Made by a program: the position numbers and the translations under genes. The notes under the pieces are model-generated. The model was not told where the DNA came from. It was given only the letters and a program-made list of their open reading frames with translations, and did no database searches. From Polytrichum commune (lineage: Eukaryota > Streptophyta > Polytrichopsida > Polytrichales > Polytrichaceae), in contig OX485804.1 in assembly GCA_950295325.1 (NCBI GenBank), positions 19,282,001 through 19,346,000 of the forward strand: a stretch of 64,000 nucleotides of DNA. Reading direction: 5' to 3'. Positions 24,141 through 36,960 of the stretch are shown piece after piece (positions within the stretch are counted from its first letter, which is position 1; each line of letters starts with the position of its first letter).

Positions 24141-25160
24141 GGCGTCTCAACATGACACTTGGATGATTTGAGGTAGACTTTGCATAGTGCAAATATCCCC
24201 TTCGAATTGAGTTTAATGTACAATGTGCAATTCACAATGCTTGAATTGAAGCTAGTTGGAAGCAATGTTGTTCTTGGGTCTATGATTTGAATGCCATTAG
24301 CGTTCACAAGTCCCTAAAGTTGGTCACGTACTCTAGGCTAGTGGTAGATAGCCCACACTCACCAGTGGCACCACCTACAACTGTGATAGATACTTTTGTG
24401 TGGTCAATTTCTAGGTCACTTGATTTGAAGTTTTAAAAATGGGAGGAGATCTAGAGTGTTTTGTTTGATTAATAATGGGGGAAAGTAGCCATCTCAACCC
24501 AAAATGATTTGAATTTTGAGGTTTTGCATAGGGCAGAGATTCCCTTCAAATGAGTTTAATATACAATGTGAAATTCTCATTGATTCAATGCAATGCTTGA
24601 GTTGACGTTAGATTGGAATCAATAGTGTTGTTGAGTTTGCAATGCTATCACTATACACAAGGACCTGAAGTTCATCCCCTAAGTCTATCCCAATATCTAG
24701 GATAATGGTAGATATTCCACTCTCACCAGTGGTACCATCTACACTCCTGCTAGATACTAAGTTTTGGTTAGTTCACACCTAGTCCAATCTTTGGTCATTT
24801 AGGTTGATTAGCCGTCTCAACTTGACATGATAATTTGAGGTGGTAGACTTGCATAGTGCAGGATTCCTTTCAATTGAGTTCAATGTACGATGTGAAAATC
24901 ATAATGCTTCAATACAATGCTTGAATTGAATTCTAAGGATATGAAGAAAGAGGAGTTGTATGATTCTACTAGAGGGGGAAGAACAACAATTTTGCACTTG
25001 GGTGTGATATTGGACTGTTATCAATGTTCACATGGCCCTGAAGTTCATCACCTGGTCCGTCCCAATATCTACGATGTTGGGAGATATTCCACTCTCACCA
25101 ATTTTACCCTCTACACATGTGGTAGATATTTTGTTTGGTCAATGCCCAACTACATTGATT
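24141..25160. repeat. Three diverged tandem repeats of ~320-345 bp
   Basis: Units start at about 24141, 24488 and 24811. Each contains CGTCTCAAC or CATCTCAAC, GTAGACTTTGCATAGTGCA-like sequence, GAGTTTAATGTACAATGTG, then CTCACCAGTGGCACC. They are strongly diverged, with no shared open frame. Confidence 0.7.
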
Positions 25161-25663
25161 ATCCCATGTAGTGTGTGTCATATTAATTCCTGAAACATGC
25201 ATTATTTTGCCAAATCTGAGAATTAGTCATGGGTGAATTTTCAACTAGAGTGATGATGATGTATTCATGAATACATGCCCATCTTCAACATTTGGAGAAA
25301 CATGCGAGACTGAAGGATACTTACGCTCGATTGATAGTTTTTTTTTTGGTTACAAATCAAAATTCTATTTTTTTCTAAAATATTGTTGTAACCCAACATT
25401 GAGGCGACATTTTAGAATAAAATGACACCCATTTTTGTTTTTAAAAATGTCACGTGACACTTTGGATTTGAAGTTGAACATCAAATGAAATTTGTCAAAC
25501 ATACACACTACTGCTGCAGACAGAATCAAATATAGTTTTACTTCAAACTTTCAAATAAATTATACCATCATAACTCTCGGACAGCTCCAAGTATTTCTAA
25601 ATTTATTGCCACACCTTAGTTTCGTGCCACAGTCCAAAGCATTCTTTAAATGTGGATGGAATG

Positions 25664-26980
25664 TCAGGGGAAATTTTTGGACATAATCAGTCAAAATGCT
25701 AGTGTCTCCAAGTCCGACTGCTACATGGTGTGATGTTTCGGTGTTTTCTTTATTGATTTGAATTACTGTATATATCTCCTGAAGTCTTGAACTTCGGAAC
25801 CAGTTATCTGTATCTCATGGAGGTCGGCTCATCTCCATGCTCATTGATGTGGAAACGATACATCAAGATAAATAATGCATTATCTGGAGAAACAAAGTCT
25901 TAAGAAATCATGGAGAAATGACAAAGACTCATAAAGTGTATGGGAAGCAGGTGTGGCCAATTATTCTTCAACATTTAGAAGGGCTGCATGTTTGGAGGAG
26001 TGTCTCCAAGTCCAACTGCTAACTTACATGGTGTGATTATTCAGTGTTTTCTTTATTGATGTCACCTATTGTATACCGTAGCACCATAGCTGGTTCGGGC
26101 AAAAATAATTCTCAAATAAAAAACCCAAAAAAATCAGAAATTATGAACTCAATCAAATGAATAAGTGAAAAAATATATTGGGAAAAAACTAATAAATGGA
26201 AATTGTGGACTCTTCTAAGCTCCAACCACATCAACGTGTCATAAGAGGTTGCATGCTAACGCGTTAATGGCTTGGTGACCTGCTCACTCAAAGTGACAAA
26301 CTCTCTTTCTTATATCCATCTCCTCTCCTTCTTGTTGATAAGGATAAAAGCAAAATCAACCCGTCGTTGTTTTGGTGTCATTTCTAACACTCTTCTCACA
26401 CATATCAAAGTGCAAATACATACAAAAGACCTAACGCATACACTGTGCAAAGACAAACAAGAGTCACACTTCGTATGGTTAAGGTGGATACTTAGGTTTA
26501 AGGCCAAGAAACCGCCACGAATGAATGAAAAAAACAACAACCTACTTCCAATATTGTTGGACCTTACCAAAAAATGAATCAAATATTTTTAAATCATAGG
26601 AGTGATGAAATTTCATAAAAATTTGTATTTTTAATTGACGAACCTTATTTTTCAATAAATAAATAAATGTTCGTTTTGAGATGCACGAACCAGCTATGGT
26701 GCTACGGTATTCCTTAGATTATTCAAAGATGATGCGTAATCCTCCTGAAGTCTTGAACTTCGGAACCAATTAGTTCTCAAACTCAACTGGTTCATCTGGA
26801 ACTCTTAGCGGTCGGTTCATCTCCATGCTCATTGATGTGGAAACGATACGCCAAGATAAATAATGCATTATCTGGAGAAACAAAGTCTTAAGAAATCATG
26901 GAGAAATGACAAAGACTCATAAAGTGTATGGGAAGCAGTTATGGCGAATTGTTCAACATTTAGAGGGCTGCATGTTTGGG
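25664..26980. repeat. Duplicated ACCGGTT-family MITE plus flank, second unit interrupted
   Basis: A MITE end (GTCAGGGGAAATTTTTGG) starts at 25664. Unit A is 25701-25998 and unit B is 25999-26980. Both carry GTGTCTCCAAGTCC, TTTTCTTTATTGAT, TGAAGTCTTGAACTTCGGAA and a long shared tail ending GGGCTGCATGTTTGG. Unit B holds the 632-bp insertion at 26076-26707; unit A has lost about 48 bp that B retains. The duplication is therefore older than the insertion. Confidence 0.75.
26076..26707. mobile_element. Non-autonomous TA-flanked TIR element
   Basis: Perfect 22-bp inverse ends beginning CCGTAGCACCATAGC, bounded by TA on each side (26074-26075 and 26708-26709). A TA target duplication suggests Tc1/mariner (Stowaway-like), though the TIR is not the standard Stowaway start. 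Unit A of the surrounding duplication gives the empty site. The open frames inside, on both strands, are not transposase-like. Confidence 0.8.
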
Positions 26981-27609
26981 AGCCCCTAGCCTGCAGTGAC
27001 AACCACCACTCTCGTTTTCAAGGCTCCAAAATCTATACATGTTTGACCACAATCGTTTTGTGTGCCCGTTGAGTTCCCAATGGAACAAGGTCCAAAACAT
27101 ATTAGGCAAGTAGGTAACATATTCACCGACAAACATACCGACTTGTTTAAAAGACACAAAGTTGTTGTTTAGCTCAGTGATTTCTAGTCTGGAGACTTGT
27201 TGGTAATTTGCAATTCAAAAGATTAAAGAATGGGTTCGTCTATGACTATCTTCATGTTTTTCCCTTGGATGAAACCACCATGATGAATCCTAAAATTTTA
27301 TAGAAGGTGGATGTAATCGCCAACCTTGGGACAAACATGTACAAGTTTAAGTGAAAATTTGTATGCTCGTCCATATGTGGTTTCATCACTCCAAGGATTG
27401 TAGTCAGTCACAACATTACCAAGCAGCTACATGATGATTTTTTTTTTCCAAAGAGAGAGGCTACGATTAAAACGCTTTGATGATTTATAACTGCTTGTCA
27501 AATAGTCCACAATGCACATCCCGAGTTCTCCTCATAAATGGGGAATCCTGCAATTAAAAGATACGTATGCTCATGTGATACTTGGTCTCCTGGAACACAA
27601 CCAAAGAGT
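26981..27609. other. No gene recognised
   Basis: Unremarkable DNA between two MITE copies. Confidence 0.4.
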
Positions 27610-27617
27610 TGCGTAAT

Positions 27618-27843
27618 CAATGTCCGGGGAGGATTTTGGACATAATTGGTCGAGATCGCAATGTTTCCAAGGCCAACCGGTTACATGCCAACATCTTTTA
27701 GTTTCTCTTTTGTTAGTGTGAAGTATATTATGTAAATTCCTCATAAATAATGGGTAATTTTCTTGAAGTCTTGAACTCCATCCGGTTATTCTCAAATTCA
27801 ACCGGTTCATCTGCAACTAGCAATCAGTTCTCCCCATTCATTA
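27618..27843. mobile_element. ACCGGTT-family hAT-type MITE
   Basis: Runs from CAATGTCCGGGGAGG to CTCCCCATTCATTA, the same length and block order as the reference copy. The flanks are TGCGTAAT (27610-27617) and TGTGTAAT (27844-27851), an 8-bp duplication with one change, consistent with an older insertion of the same family. Confidence 0.85.
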
Positions 27844-28312
27844 TGTGTAATGCTTATTTTGGGGGCAGGGAGGGGGGGGGGGACACAAAAAATGCTTGAC
27901 CACTTGAATAAAGAGACGATTTCCCAACTGGGAATCGAACCACCAACCACTTCATACAGTTTGGATACCTTTCCACTATCATCCAGTAGTTTAGGGTCAT
28001 CTCAAACCACATTGTGTGTGATGTTAGTTATGATGCTCCACTCTTGAAAATTGGCAAAAATCATTCTCTGGGTTTTCTAAGTTACTGTGGCCCTGCATGG
28101 CGTCCGTCAAGAAGGCCTCTATATTGGAGTGGCCATTAATAAAGACTCTTCCTTCGAGTTCAAAGATGGTAACATCATCATGAGCCAGAACTTGAATGTG
28201 AAATTCAATTGTAACTCACCCACCAACTTAAGACATCAATTTGGACAGACTCAGGTGGCGGCACCTCAAGTTCCTCAACATCCTTGACCCTTATTACACT
28301 GATGATCCCAAT

Positions 28313-28407
28313 TAGTGTGTGTTACTATTCAGAGATGCAGAGTGCTATGACTATTCATCGAGTAATAACGTCTTACACTGCGTAACTTTGAATAGTAACA
28401 CACATTA
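28313..28407. repeat. Short foldback (hairpin) repeat
   Basis: Arms of about 22 bp, TAGTGTGTGTTACTATTCAG at 28313 and its near-inverse ending 28407, enclose about 50 bp. It could be a minimal MITE. No clear target duplication. Confidence 0.6.
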
Positions 28408-30061
28408 CTTAGAATACTCGGAATAGCAAGTACAATAATCTACTGCTTAAGAACGCACCCGTTTAAGTATGTGTCCCGGTTAAGTGCGCAATTTTCTTAA
28501 CAAAATAAAGGGTTCATCTTTTATTGTTTGAACATGTCATGTAGAATCATTTGTCGCGAATGCATGCATTTTTTTCGCATGACATTCGATGTTAGTTTGT
28601 TTGACATTTCGCTGAAACGTCTCAAACGATCGTCACAGTTTATCATACATTTGTCCGGTTTCCGTTTGAACATCGCAGCAAAGCAATTGGTCGTCGATGT
28701 GAAGGACATTGTTGTGTAGAGCTTCAAAGCCTTTGAAGTCGGTAGCATTTTCAAATTTAGCCAATGTCTCGATAGGTTGGATTTCGGTCAAGCGGGTTGC
28801 CTCATGTTTATCCGTTTCCCGTGGCGATTCACCGTATCAGAGGGTCTAGCAATAGTAAAGTAGGCACCTACCTGGAACTAAGTGCGCACCAACGGCTCCA
28901 ATTCAAGTGCGTACTTATGCGGGAGAACACTGTAAATGTTTGTGGTTGGGACATTAAAGAAGAGAGAGACTTATTGTATAGGAGAAGTGTACCTCTCAAC
29001 CATCCAACATTATAAACTTGATTCCTATGGGTTTGTGGCCGATCCATCTGTGAAGACCTCGAGTTAGTTCCAGTGCCAAATCAACTAAAATAAACATCAA
29101 GGTTGCATGCTATTTCAAGGCTTTTATGTGGGATGAATGAGAGATATGTTCGTATACAATAATCCCTCTCATGGCATTGAAGGGTTAGGCACACGGTGTG
29201 AATTTGATCCAAATTTGTTGGAATATATGGAGGCGTACACAAAGAGTTGGTAGCCCATTTACTGACCAACCAATCCGCATGTAATCCCTTAAATGTAGAG
29301 AGAGAGAGAGAGAATTATTGCATAAGAGCATACATCTCATCCATCCAACATAAAAATATAGGTGACCCCCTATAGGGTTGTGATCAATGCATATGAAATG
29401 ACTTGAAGTAGAGTAATCAGCTGGTATCATAAAAACTAAGTATGGTCTTAAATCAATCAGAAATAATAACCCCTAGATTATTAACAATTGTAGGGCTTTT
29501 CTTTTGGAGAATTGATAGGTATGCTCATATCCAATATCTCCCTCTCTCCCTTGAAGGCAATTAGGAACTTAGGGTGTCTACGCACACCCAATTAATGCAA
29601 AGGTAAAAACGCATTGAATTATGCTACAGCATGCAAATAAGTAAGTTTAGACGACTTGACTCACAAATTGACATCAAAAACCTTGTATTAACCTAGTTGG
29701 GTTATAGTTTGCCCTCTATACTTGTTACCTCTATAAATTTTAACATTTCCTATGGGGGGTTTGGATTTGCCCCCAATCAAAAATGTTAAATCTTTAAGGG
29801 ATAACAAATGTAGAGGAAAAACCAACCATATGTTGACCCCTAAGTGTTGGCAAGTCCATCGAGAGGCAGGGCCAATGGCAATAGATTTTATATTAAAAAT
29901 AGAATACCCTTTATTATGGAGCTCTACCAACCATTCTTCCAACCCGTGTTGACGCGGGGGCACCATTCCCTAAGAAGGGGCTTCCCAAGCTTCAAAACTA
30001 AACTCGACATATCCTAGTATATCATAACAAATCTAAAGCCCTTCCTCCTTTGGACCCTAGC
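28408..30061. other. No gene recognised
   Basis: Several 60-90-codon frames overlap on both strands without family resemblance. A short (GA)n run lies near 29300. Confidence 0.4.
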
Positions 30062-30064
30062 TAA

Positions 30065-30563
30065 GGGCCACTTCACACACGAGACCGAGAGCCCGTGACC
30101 ATTACTCTTCAAGCACTCTCATTGGTGGAAAAGGAGGAGCCGGTCCAAGTTCGCTTCACACTACACTTGAGGGACCAACGGAGTATGTGAATGCAAGATG
30201 GATGTAAAGTCTACATGGATTCTTACATGGCATCGAATGGATCATGTTTCATGGTCACTTGGACTATTTTCAAAACCCACCACTTGGAGGTAGGCATAAC
30301 ACAAAACCAGGAGACCAGAACACTCTGAATGCTCAAAACCATTGATTTATTATATTTTATCATGTGTGAGGACCCGCACGAATAGAAATTCATTGAAATA
30401 GCATCCGGTGGAGGGCCTGGTCACATATGACTTCACACTACACTTGAGGGCCCGTGACTACACTACATGATTTTGGAGGTGTGTTGGGACGGCCTTGGGA
30501 CACTTTCTTTTGGGCTCTCACAATTTCATGGTCACGGCTCTTGGCTTGTGTGTGAAGTGGCCC
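30065..30563. mobile_element. Tourist-type (PIF/Harbinger) MITE
   Basis: Perfect 16-bp ends GGGCCACTTCACACAC and GTGTGTGAAGTGGCCC, with inverse similarity continuing to GTGACCA. Flanked by TAA (30062-30064 and 30564-30566). The GGGCC start and TAA duplication are typical of Tourist. The plus-strand frame 30467-30790 crosses its end and is not a gene. Confidence 0.88.
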
Positions 30564-30819
30564 TAAAACTCATCACATTTGCTAAGAAGTTTGAGACATT
30601 TTTCCACAGTGCAATGAACCGGTTCCCAGGCCTTGGAAATTTCAAATTTTTAATGGCTCTTCCCACATGTCAAGGGTTTCAATCCCAAGAAGCTGCCGTG
30701 TCACCAAAACACCATTGCAAAGTTTGCACACATTCTCACATGCTTATCTTTAAACCTCCATCCCTTCATGTAAACATGCCTATAGTATGACTACTTATAT
30801 TGAATCTAGCATCCTTATT

Positions 30820-31400
30820 TGAGTGGGATAAGATTGGATCAAAATACGAAAAAGACATGTGTCTAAAAAAAATTGGACTACATGTTCAAAATATAGAACG
30901 ATTTTTAAGTTCAAAGGGTAACATAATTTGGGGGACCTATATGACCACTTAATGAGCATGAGAATCTTCACTTTGAACATAAATAAGATATTCATATGAG
31001 CTCCATAAATCATGAGGAAAGCGGCTACGACCTCAATTCGGATTTGCTAATCATCTCATACAAATTGCTTGTACATATATGTAGACAAGTTGGTTAAGGT
31101 AGACATGCCTAATTTGGTTACTTACCTAAATTGGACACCTAAATTTGGTTGGCATATGGTTAGCTTTGGCTCCAAGGACAAATGTCAAATGGACACGTGC
31201 TTATAAGAGATTGGACTACATGCTTTAAATATGATAACCATTTTAGACTCAATAGTGAACATAATCTGAGGTCCCCCTATATGACCACTTAATGAGCACG
31301 TGAATCTTCACTTTGATAATGAATGATAGATATTCACATGAGCTCCAAAAATTATGAAGAAAGTGGCTATGGCCTTCGTATGAATTTTCTAAAAAAATCT
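30820..31400. repeat. Two diverged copies of a dispersed repeat
   Basis: Copy 1 (about 30820-31060) and copy 2 (about 31160-31400) share GATTGGACTACATG, CCTATATGACCACTTAATGA and TTCATATGAGCTCC-type blocks, and also match 16600-16790 and 23119-23330. The family lacks visible terminal structure. Confidence 0.55.
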
Positions 31401-32061
31401 CATACTCTTTGTGTGTTTCCTATATGGTACGAGAAGTGGGCTAGTTGTCAGAAGTAATCGTTTAAGATACATCTACCTTACTAATAAAAAGGTGCCATTA
31501 AAGACCCAAGAAGCTTTGTCAGTAGACTGCCACTATGTTTTCTCTTATTCCTTGTTGATGGTTTTACATGGACAACCTTCGCTAAAACCCTAAGTGGAAG
31601 TACTTGGGCCAATCATGACAGACTTCTCCACTTAATGAATAGCTACGAAACGCTAGGAGGTTATCATATCGAACCTCAAGTGGTTCGATAAATTCGGACT
31701 TAATATTTGCATTATTAAGGGAACCACATCATACGTCGTGCATGCTTGGAGGTACAAATTTGAAAGGCTGCTAGCTAAAAGTCAAAGAAGCACTAAAACC
31801 CGGAGTCAAGAGTGGCCATAAGTGTCACAAAAAGAAAAAAAGAAAAAGCCCCCCCCTCCCCCCAAATATTCTAGTAGGCCATGAGAATGTGGTTCGTTGG
31901 CGGCTTGTGGTTTGTGGATGAAGAGTGATTCTTCAGTTCATTGTCTTCTTATGATTTTGTGTATGATTGAGAACTGTAATTTGAAGTAAGCTTGTTGAGT
32001 TTATGTGATAGCACATGTGTGCCAATCCATAGTCTTTGAATCATCTTAAGAACTTAATTCA
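31401..32061. other. No gene recognised
   Basis: Intergenic sequence with an A/C homopolymer patch near 31830-31865. Confidence 0.4.
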
Positions 32062-32066
32062 TTTAT

Positions 32067-33040
32067 TGTCGCAACCCTTGCTAGCCCCCCTTGACAATCT
32101 TGCCAATTTTCAATTCTAGCAAAGGTTACGAGCGCTAACCATTCGCATTCCGCCATGCTAATGGTTAGCTCCTCCTACCCCGGACCTTATAGTTCATAGG
32201 AGGGAACCAACCCTCCTACTTTGCTTTCGGGACTCACCCCTTAATCGGTAACCCATTTCTTGGATGTGGACTTTCATCCATGGAAGTCCAATCCTATGTT
32301 GATCATCGCGTTGCCGGAGCAACACTACAACAACCCGAACCATACTAGGCAACTATGGCCTCACATTGGGCCAATGCCCATGGAGGCCGTGCCGTTTGGC
32401 CTCGGGTGGGTGAGGCCACACCACCTCACCCATATAAGCCTCTAGGACTTCACGCGGGGCCCCTACCCCACCGTCAACCAACCTCTTGTCTCTCTACCAA
32501 GAGTTGGGGCCAAGTGGACATTTTCCTTTAGCTGCTGGGCCTAGAACCCCCCACCAGCTTCAGACCATCATAACTTCCTTGTATGATGTCTGATCATAAC
32601 AACCAACCACTTCATCTTCATCTACGCTTCACGTAGATGCCGATGGACTCCTCACTTGCCCCATTCGGGCAAGTATTGAGGAAGTTATGCCTGTTTGAAC
32701 CTTCGCAGTCCCGGGAATCACTCCCAGGCACTGCTGCACCAGGGCGCTGTCCCGGGACAGTGCCCCACTAAAATGGCCATAACTCCTAGCTCACACCTCC
32801 CATTGAGGTGTTCTTGAGCATTCTAGAATCACCACGCCATGAGCTACGCATAGCTCATGGCCTTACCCTTGTGCCTCCTAGTTTTCGTGGGTGGGAGGCG
32901 TTCCCAACGCCCGGGGCCCTAACCCACACTAGGATCACTTGGGCCCTCTCACCAACGGCGCCACAAGTCCCGGGTGTCACTCTAGGGTCCCCCTTGTGCC
33001 CATGGTGTTTCGGGCACTCCTCATGGAGAGGTGTGCGACA
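32067..33040. mobile_element. Solo LTR, 974 bp
   Basis: Begins TGTCGCAACC and ends GTGTGCGACA, giving the 7-bp inverted ends TGTCGCA/TGCGACA, and is flanked by the exact 5-bp duplication TTTAT (32062-32066 and 33041-33045). The GC content is visibly higher than its surroundings. No internal domain, PBS or coding region is attached, so it is a single LTR left by LTR-LTR recombination. The 108-codon frame at 32808-33134 is not a gene. It is unrelated to the LTRs at 41906 and 51567. Confidence 0.85.
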
Positions 33041-33045
33041 TTTAT

Positions 33046-35496
33046 GTCGGGAGAGGCTGAGACAAAGTAGGATTTTGATTGATTATAGGGAGATTGTTTG
33101 TGTGTGGTTTATGAGACTAATTATTGATTATTAAAGGTGTTGTTGCAAACAATTGAAGTGATAGAGTCAATTGACTGTTGAGTGATTACAAAGGTGACAA
33201 CAAGAGATGTTGTGTTGGTTAGTCAATCGCCGTGCCTATGTGCACAAGGTGTTGTGTATCTCCTATGTGAGATTTAATATGTCTTTGTTGAACCAGGGAT
33301 TGAACGAAGATAAGTTGGTGAAGTAAGTTATCAATCGCCAAGTCTTGATTTGCTAGGCAATAATCTGGTAGGAATTAGCACCATGGAGTGTGCACTGAAT
33401 GTAAGATAGTTTAATGTCTATGTAAGAAAGGATTTCTTAGAGTTTATTGACCTTTGAAGCCACAATAGTCTAAAAACTAAGAGACGATCGTATGCAGATT
33501 GAAATAGTTCTACACTATGTTATGAGAGACACCATGAGAAGGATTAGAGAAACTACCACTTCATTATAAGAATCCTTTGATGATTGTCATGGGTGATGAG
33601 GATCTTATTGAACTCAATTTTATGCAAGACCAGATCTTGAGTGCTATCTTAAGTGGTGCATTATTGTATTGAGTTTGTTGAATGATTGAGTGTAAATTTC
33701 TAGAAAAGACTAGTATCGTCTTACCGTAATCGCAAGTTACATGATCTCATATGAGAAGAATGTCGTTGTAGTGTTTGAGTGATTTATACTGAATGCAAAA
33801 ATTAAGGGAATCTTGAGAAGATGAGTACCTTGGAAGTCAAGAGGTCGTAGTCATGTGTCAGTTGGATACCTTGTATGTTCTTGGTGTATGTTGGCAGGAC
33901 TTGAGTTTTGAAAGGACAATTGGCCAAGTCCATTGACTATCCAGAGGAGTTGTAGCCGAAAGGGTAATGGTGGGGGTAGACAATAGATTTGCATCAGGCT
34001 AAGTAGCCAAAAAATCTACTTGTAAAATCAAAGAAATAAATTTTGAATTGTTTCTTTGCCAACCATTAATTTTAATTTAGAATACTGTGATGGGATAATT
34101 AAATGACACAAACAATAAACTTGGAATCCTAATAAATGAGATGAATGCATGAGATACAATGGATTAATATATTGAATTCCTAAATTGTGTCTGAAATTAA
34201 AGAGAGATGAAGTAAAGAACTAGTCCATGGTCTTTTAACCAAGTTGGTACATTCGTTCTAGTGATTCTTGGAATACAAATTGGATGCCTTGACAAAAGAC
34301 CATCGTTTGATAGTACCTCACAATTAAAGGATTAATCAAAGAATACAAGAACTTCAAATTGAATGATTGTAAAAACCTTTCAAGTTAAATTAAAAGGATT
34401 CAATTAACATGAGACAATTGACCATACCAAAGTGCCATTGGTTTTGGTAAAAAAAAAAAAGCCTCAAATAGGGTACTAAATGCAAGACTATTAACTTTGG
34501 TTGTGCCTATGCTTGCGCACCACACTTGGTCCGATTAAAATGAACTCACTACCAAACTATTGCATGAGTAAATAATGTGAGATTGAATGAGTGACTGTCA
34601 CAAGTACATGAACTGACTCTAAGAAATTTCAAAGTTTTTAATTCATGAAACATCACCGAATTGTCAGTCCAAACTTGAAATAAATAAAATAACCATTTGT
34701 TTTCCCTAAATGAACTTATTTGAGACACCTAGACATAACTAAAGTCACATTCTAAGTTTTCCATATGTGTTTCTCTGGGTGCTTTTCAATACCAAAATCT
34801 AAACCACAAGCACTATCACTAAAATTATCGACACTATTTACAATATTCTTACTATTCATTATTCATATTAGCATCAATTTCTTCTTATTTTCTAAGTTTG
34901 TGACTATGAATGTAAGATAGTGGAGGCCCATGTGAGGTGCTAAATGTATACTGGAACACAACCATGCAGTTGAATAAGGTTATATTTATAGTGTTGTAGA
35001 AGACTCTTTGAAGGGATTTTAAAACCTAAATTGCCTAGAGCATATTGTGGTTTCATTCAAGGTTTTTTTTTGCAACCGAAGCCCCCCCCCCCCCCAAAAA
35101 AAGGCATACAAATTCTAAAACGAATTTTTCCTATCAAAAGAAAAACGAAATTGAAAAAGTGTTGTCACATGCATAGGGAAATAAGAAATCAGTCCGTCAA
35201 AAGAATGGTCTCCTCAATCATTTCCCTTCAACCATATCGCATAACTATGGGTAGACAATGTTGTATATCGTAATCTATAAGTCACGGTTCAATTTCACAT
35301 TGACTTAGGAGATACAAATAAACATATGCACATGTTAGTATTTTGCACCTTGTATTCAATCAACTTTTCCTTGCAATCTCCTAACCTACCGCTTGCCAAT
35401 CAAATCTATATCTAAGATTTTCAAATGCACTACATTCAATGGTATGACTACGTACAACTTGGAGCAATGTATGCACCCAAGTATTAGAAGAAAAAT
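33046..35496. other. No gene recognised
   Basis: AT-rich DNA with homopolymers (A12 near 34450, C13 near 35083). No supported features up to the CACTA element. Confidence 0.45.
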
Positions 35497-36221
35497 ATTC
35501 ACTACAACAGAATACGTCTTTTACGACTGGGTTTTTTTACTTCTACAAGTGAGAAAAAAAACGGACTTCACTGCCGTTGAAAACGACCAGTCGCTTCAAA
35601 CAAGTAGTGCAGTATAGTCATAGTTATGTCGGACAAGATGTTCCCAATGAACACGTTCCCAATGGCATTAAAGTTTAGGGTGCTACACGTACTTTATTTC
35701 ATGTGGCGCTTTTAGGCCACCCCCTTCCGAGGGAGCCTAAAAGTATCACACAAGCTATTCGGTGAAGGTTTTGGTTAGAACTAGATATGAAATTGATTAC
35801 TGAAGTTTAAAGCCATAATAATAAAAAAACTAAGATCCAACCTCCAATGTCGCAACCTCCTTTCTTGCTCCATTTTCTGGATGTTGACCTTTACTTCTTC
35901 TTTGTAGTTAGTTTGATTATAAAATTTACATTAGTCAACGATTAAAACATCATTTTTAAACACTTTAATTTAGATTTAAGTATAATAAATTTACTTAATG
36001 CACGTAATTATCTTTCTAAAGATCCAAAAATCACTTTGATCGGATAAAAAATGCAAAAGTTATGAGGGTTGGAAGTGCGAGGTCAATTCAACCGATCCTT
36101 CCAACCCACTTATCTAACTTCCAACTTCAACAATTCATAGTAAATTCATTACTACTTCGATCTAGATTTTCTATACACCATTGGAAAACTATTAACAAGG
36201 TCTAATTGAGAACAAATTATA

Positions 36222-36960
36222 TGAGCAAGTTAATCCAAGATGAATCCAGCAGACTCTTTGTAATACAACAGTCAACCATGAACTTTTAAATTACGTATTC
36301 CATCTTTAGAAATTTGTATCTAATTCATTTCTTATTCAAATCAAACGTTCTAAAAAACCTTGAAATAATATAAAAAATATTCATTTGAATTTTTTTTTAT
36401 TAGCAAGCTAAGCCAAGATGAATTTAGCAGATTCCTTATAATACAACAGTCAACTAGGAATCTTAAACTATGAATCTTAAACTACGTATTCCGTCTTTAG
36501 AAATTTATATCTAATTCATTTTTATTTAAATCAAACGTTATAAATAACCTTGAAAAGATAATAAAAACATTTATTTAAGAAAAAATATATTAATAGTAAT
36601 TCAAGCCAAGATAAATCCAGCAGACTTCATGTAATGCAGCAGTCAACTAGGAAGTCTCAAACTACGTATTCCGCCTTCAAAAATTCATATCTAATTTATG
36701 TCTTATTCAAATCAAATGTTCTAAACAACCTTGCAAAACTAAACAAAACACTTACATGGGAAAATAATAACTTTTCAAAAATGTAAATTTTCATTGGGCT
36801 AGCGTGTTTGATCCAGCAGCCGTTACCGAAAGAAACACCCTGTTTTTCTATTTCATCTTTGGAAATTTATAACTAATTGCTACCTTAACCAAATTACAAA
36901 TGGAAAACGGCTACAAATATCTATAAAAAAAATTTATAAGAGGAAAATGATAATTATTTT
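36222..36960. repeat. Four degenerate tandem repeats of ~185 bp
   Basis: Units start near 36222, 36404, 36601 and 36791. They share AGCCAAGATGAATCCAGCAG-like, CAACAGTCAACTAGGAA, TACGTATTCCGTCTTTAGAA and TCAAATCAAACGTT blocks; the fourth is weakest. They lie in the left arm of the CACTA element. Confidence 0.75.

Noticed and set aside
32808-33134. 108-codon plus-strand frame
   Set aside because: Runs from inside the solo LTR into the flank and has no protein family features.
36222-36960. CRISPR-like array
   Set aside because: The ~185-bp units are diverged tandem repeats without unique spacers, in plant nuclear DNA.
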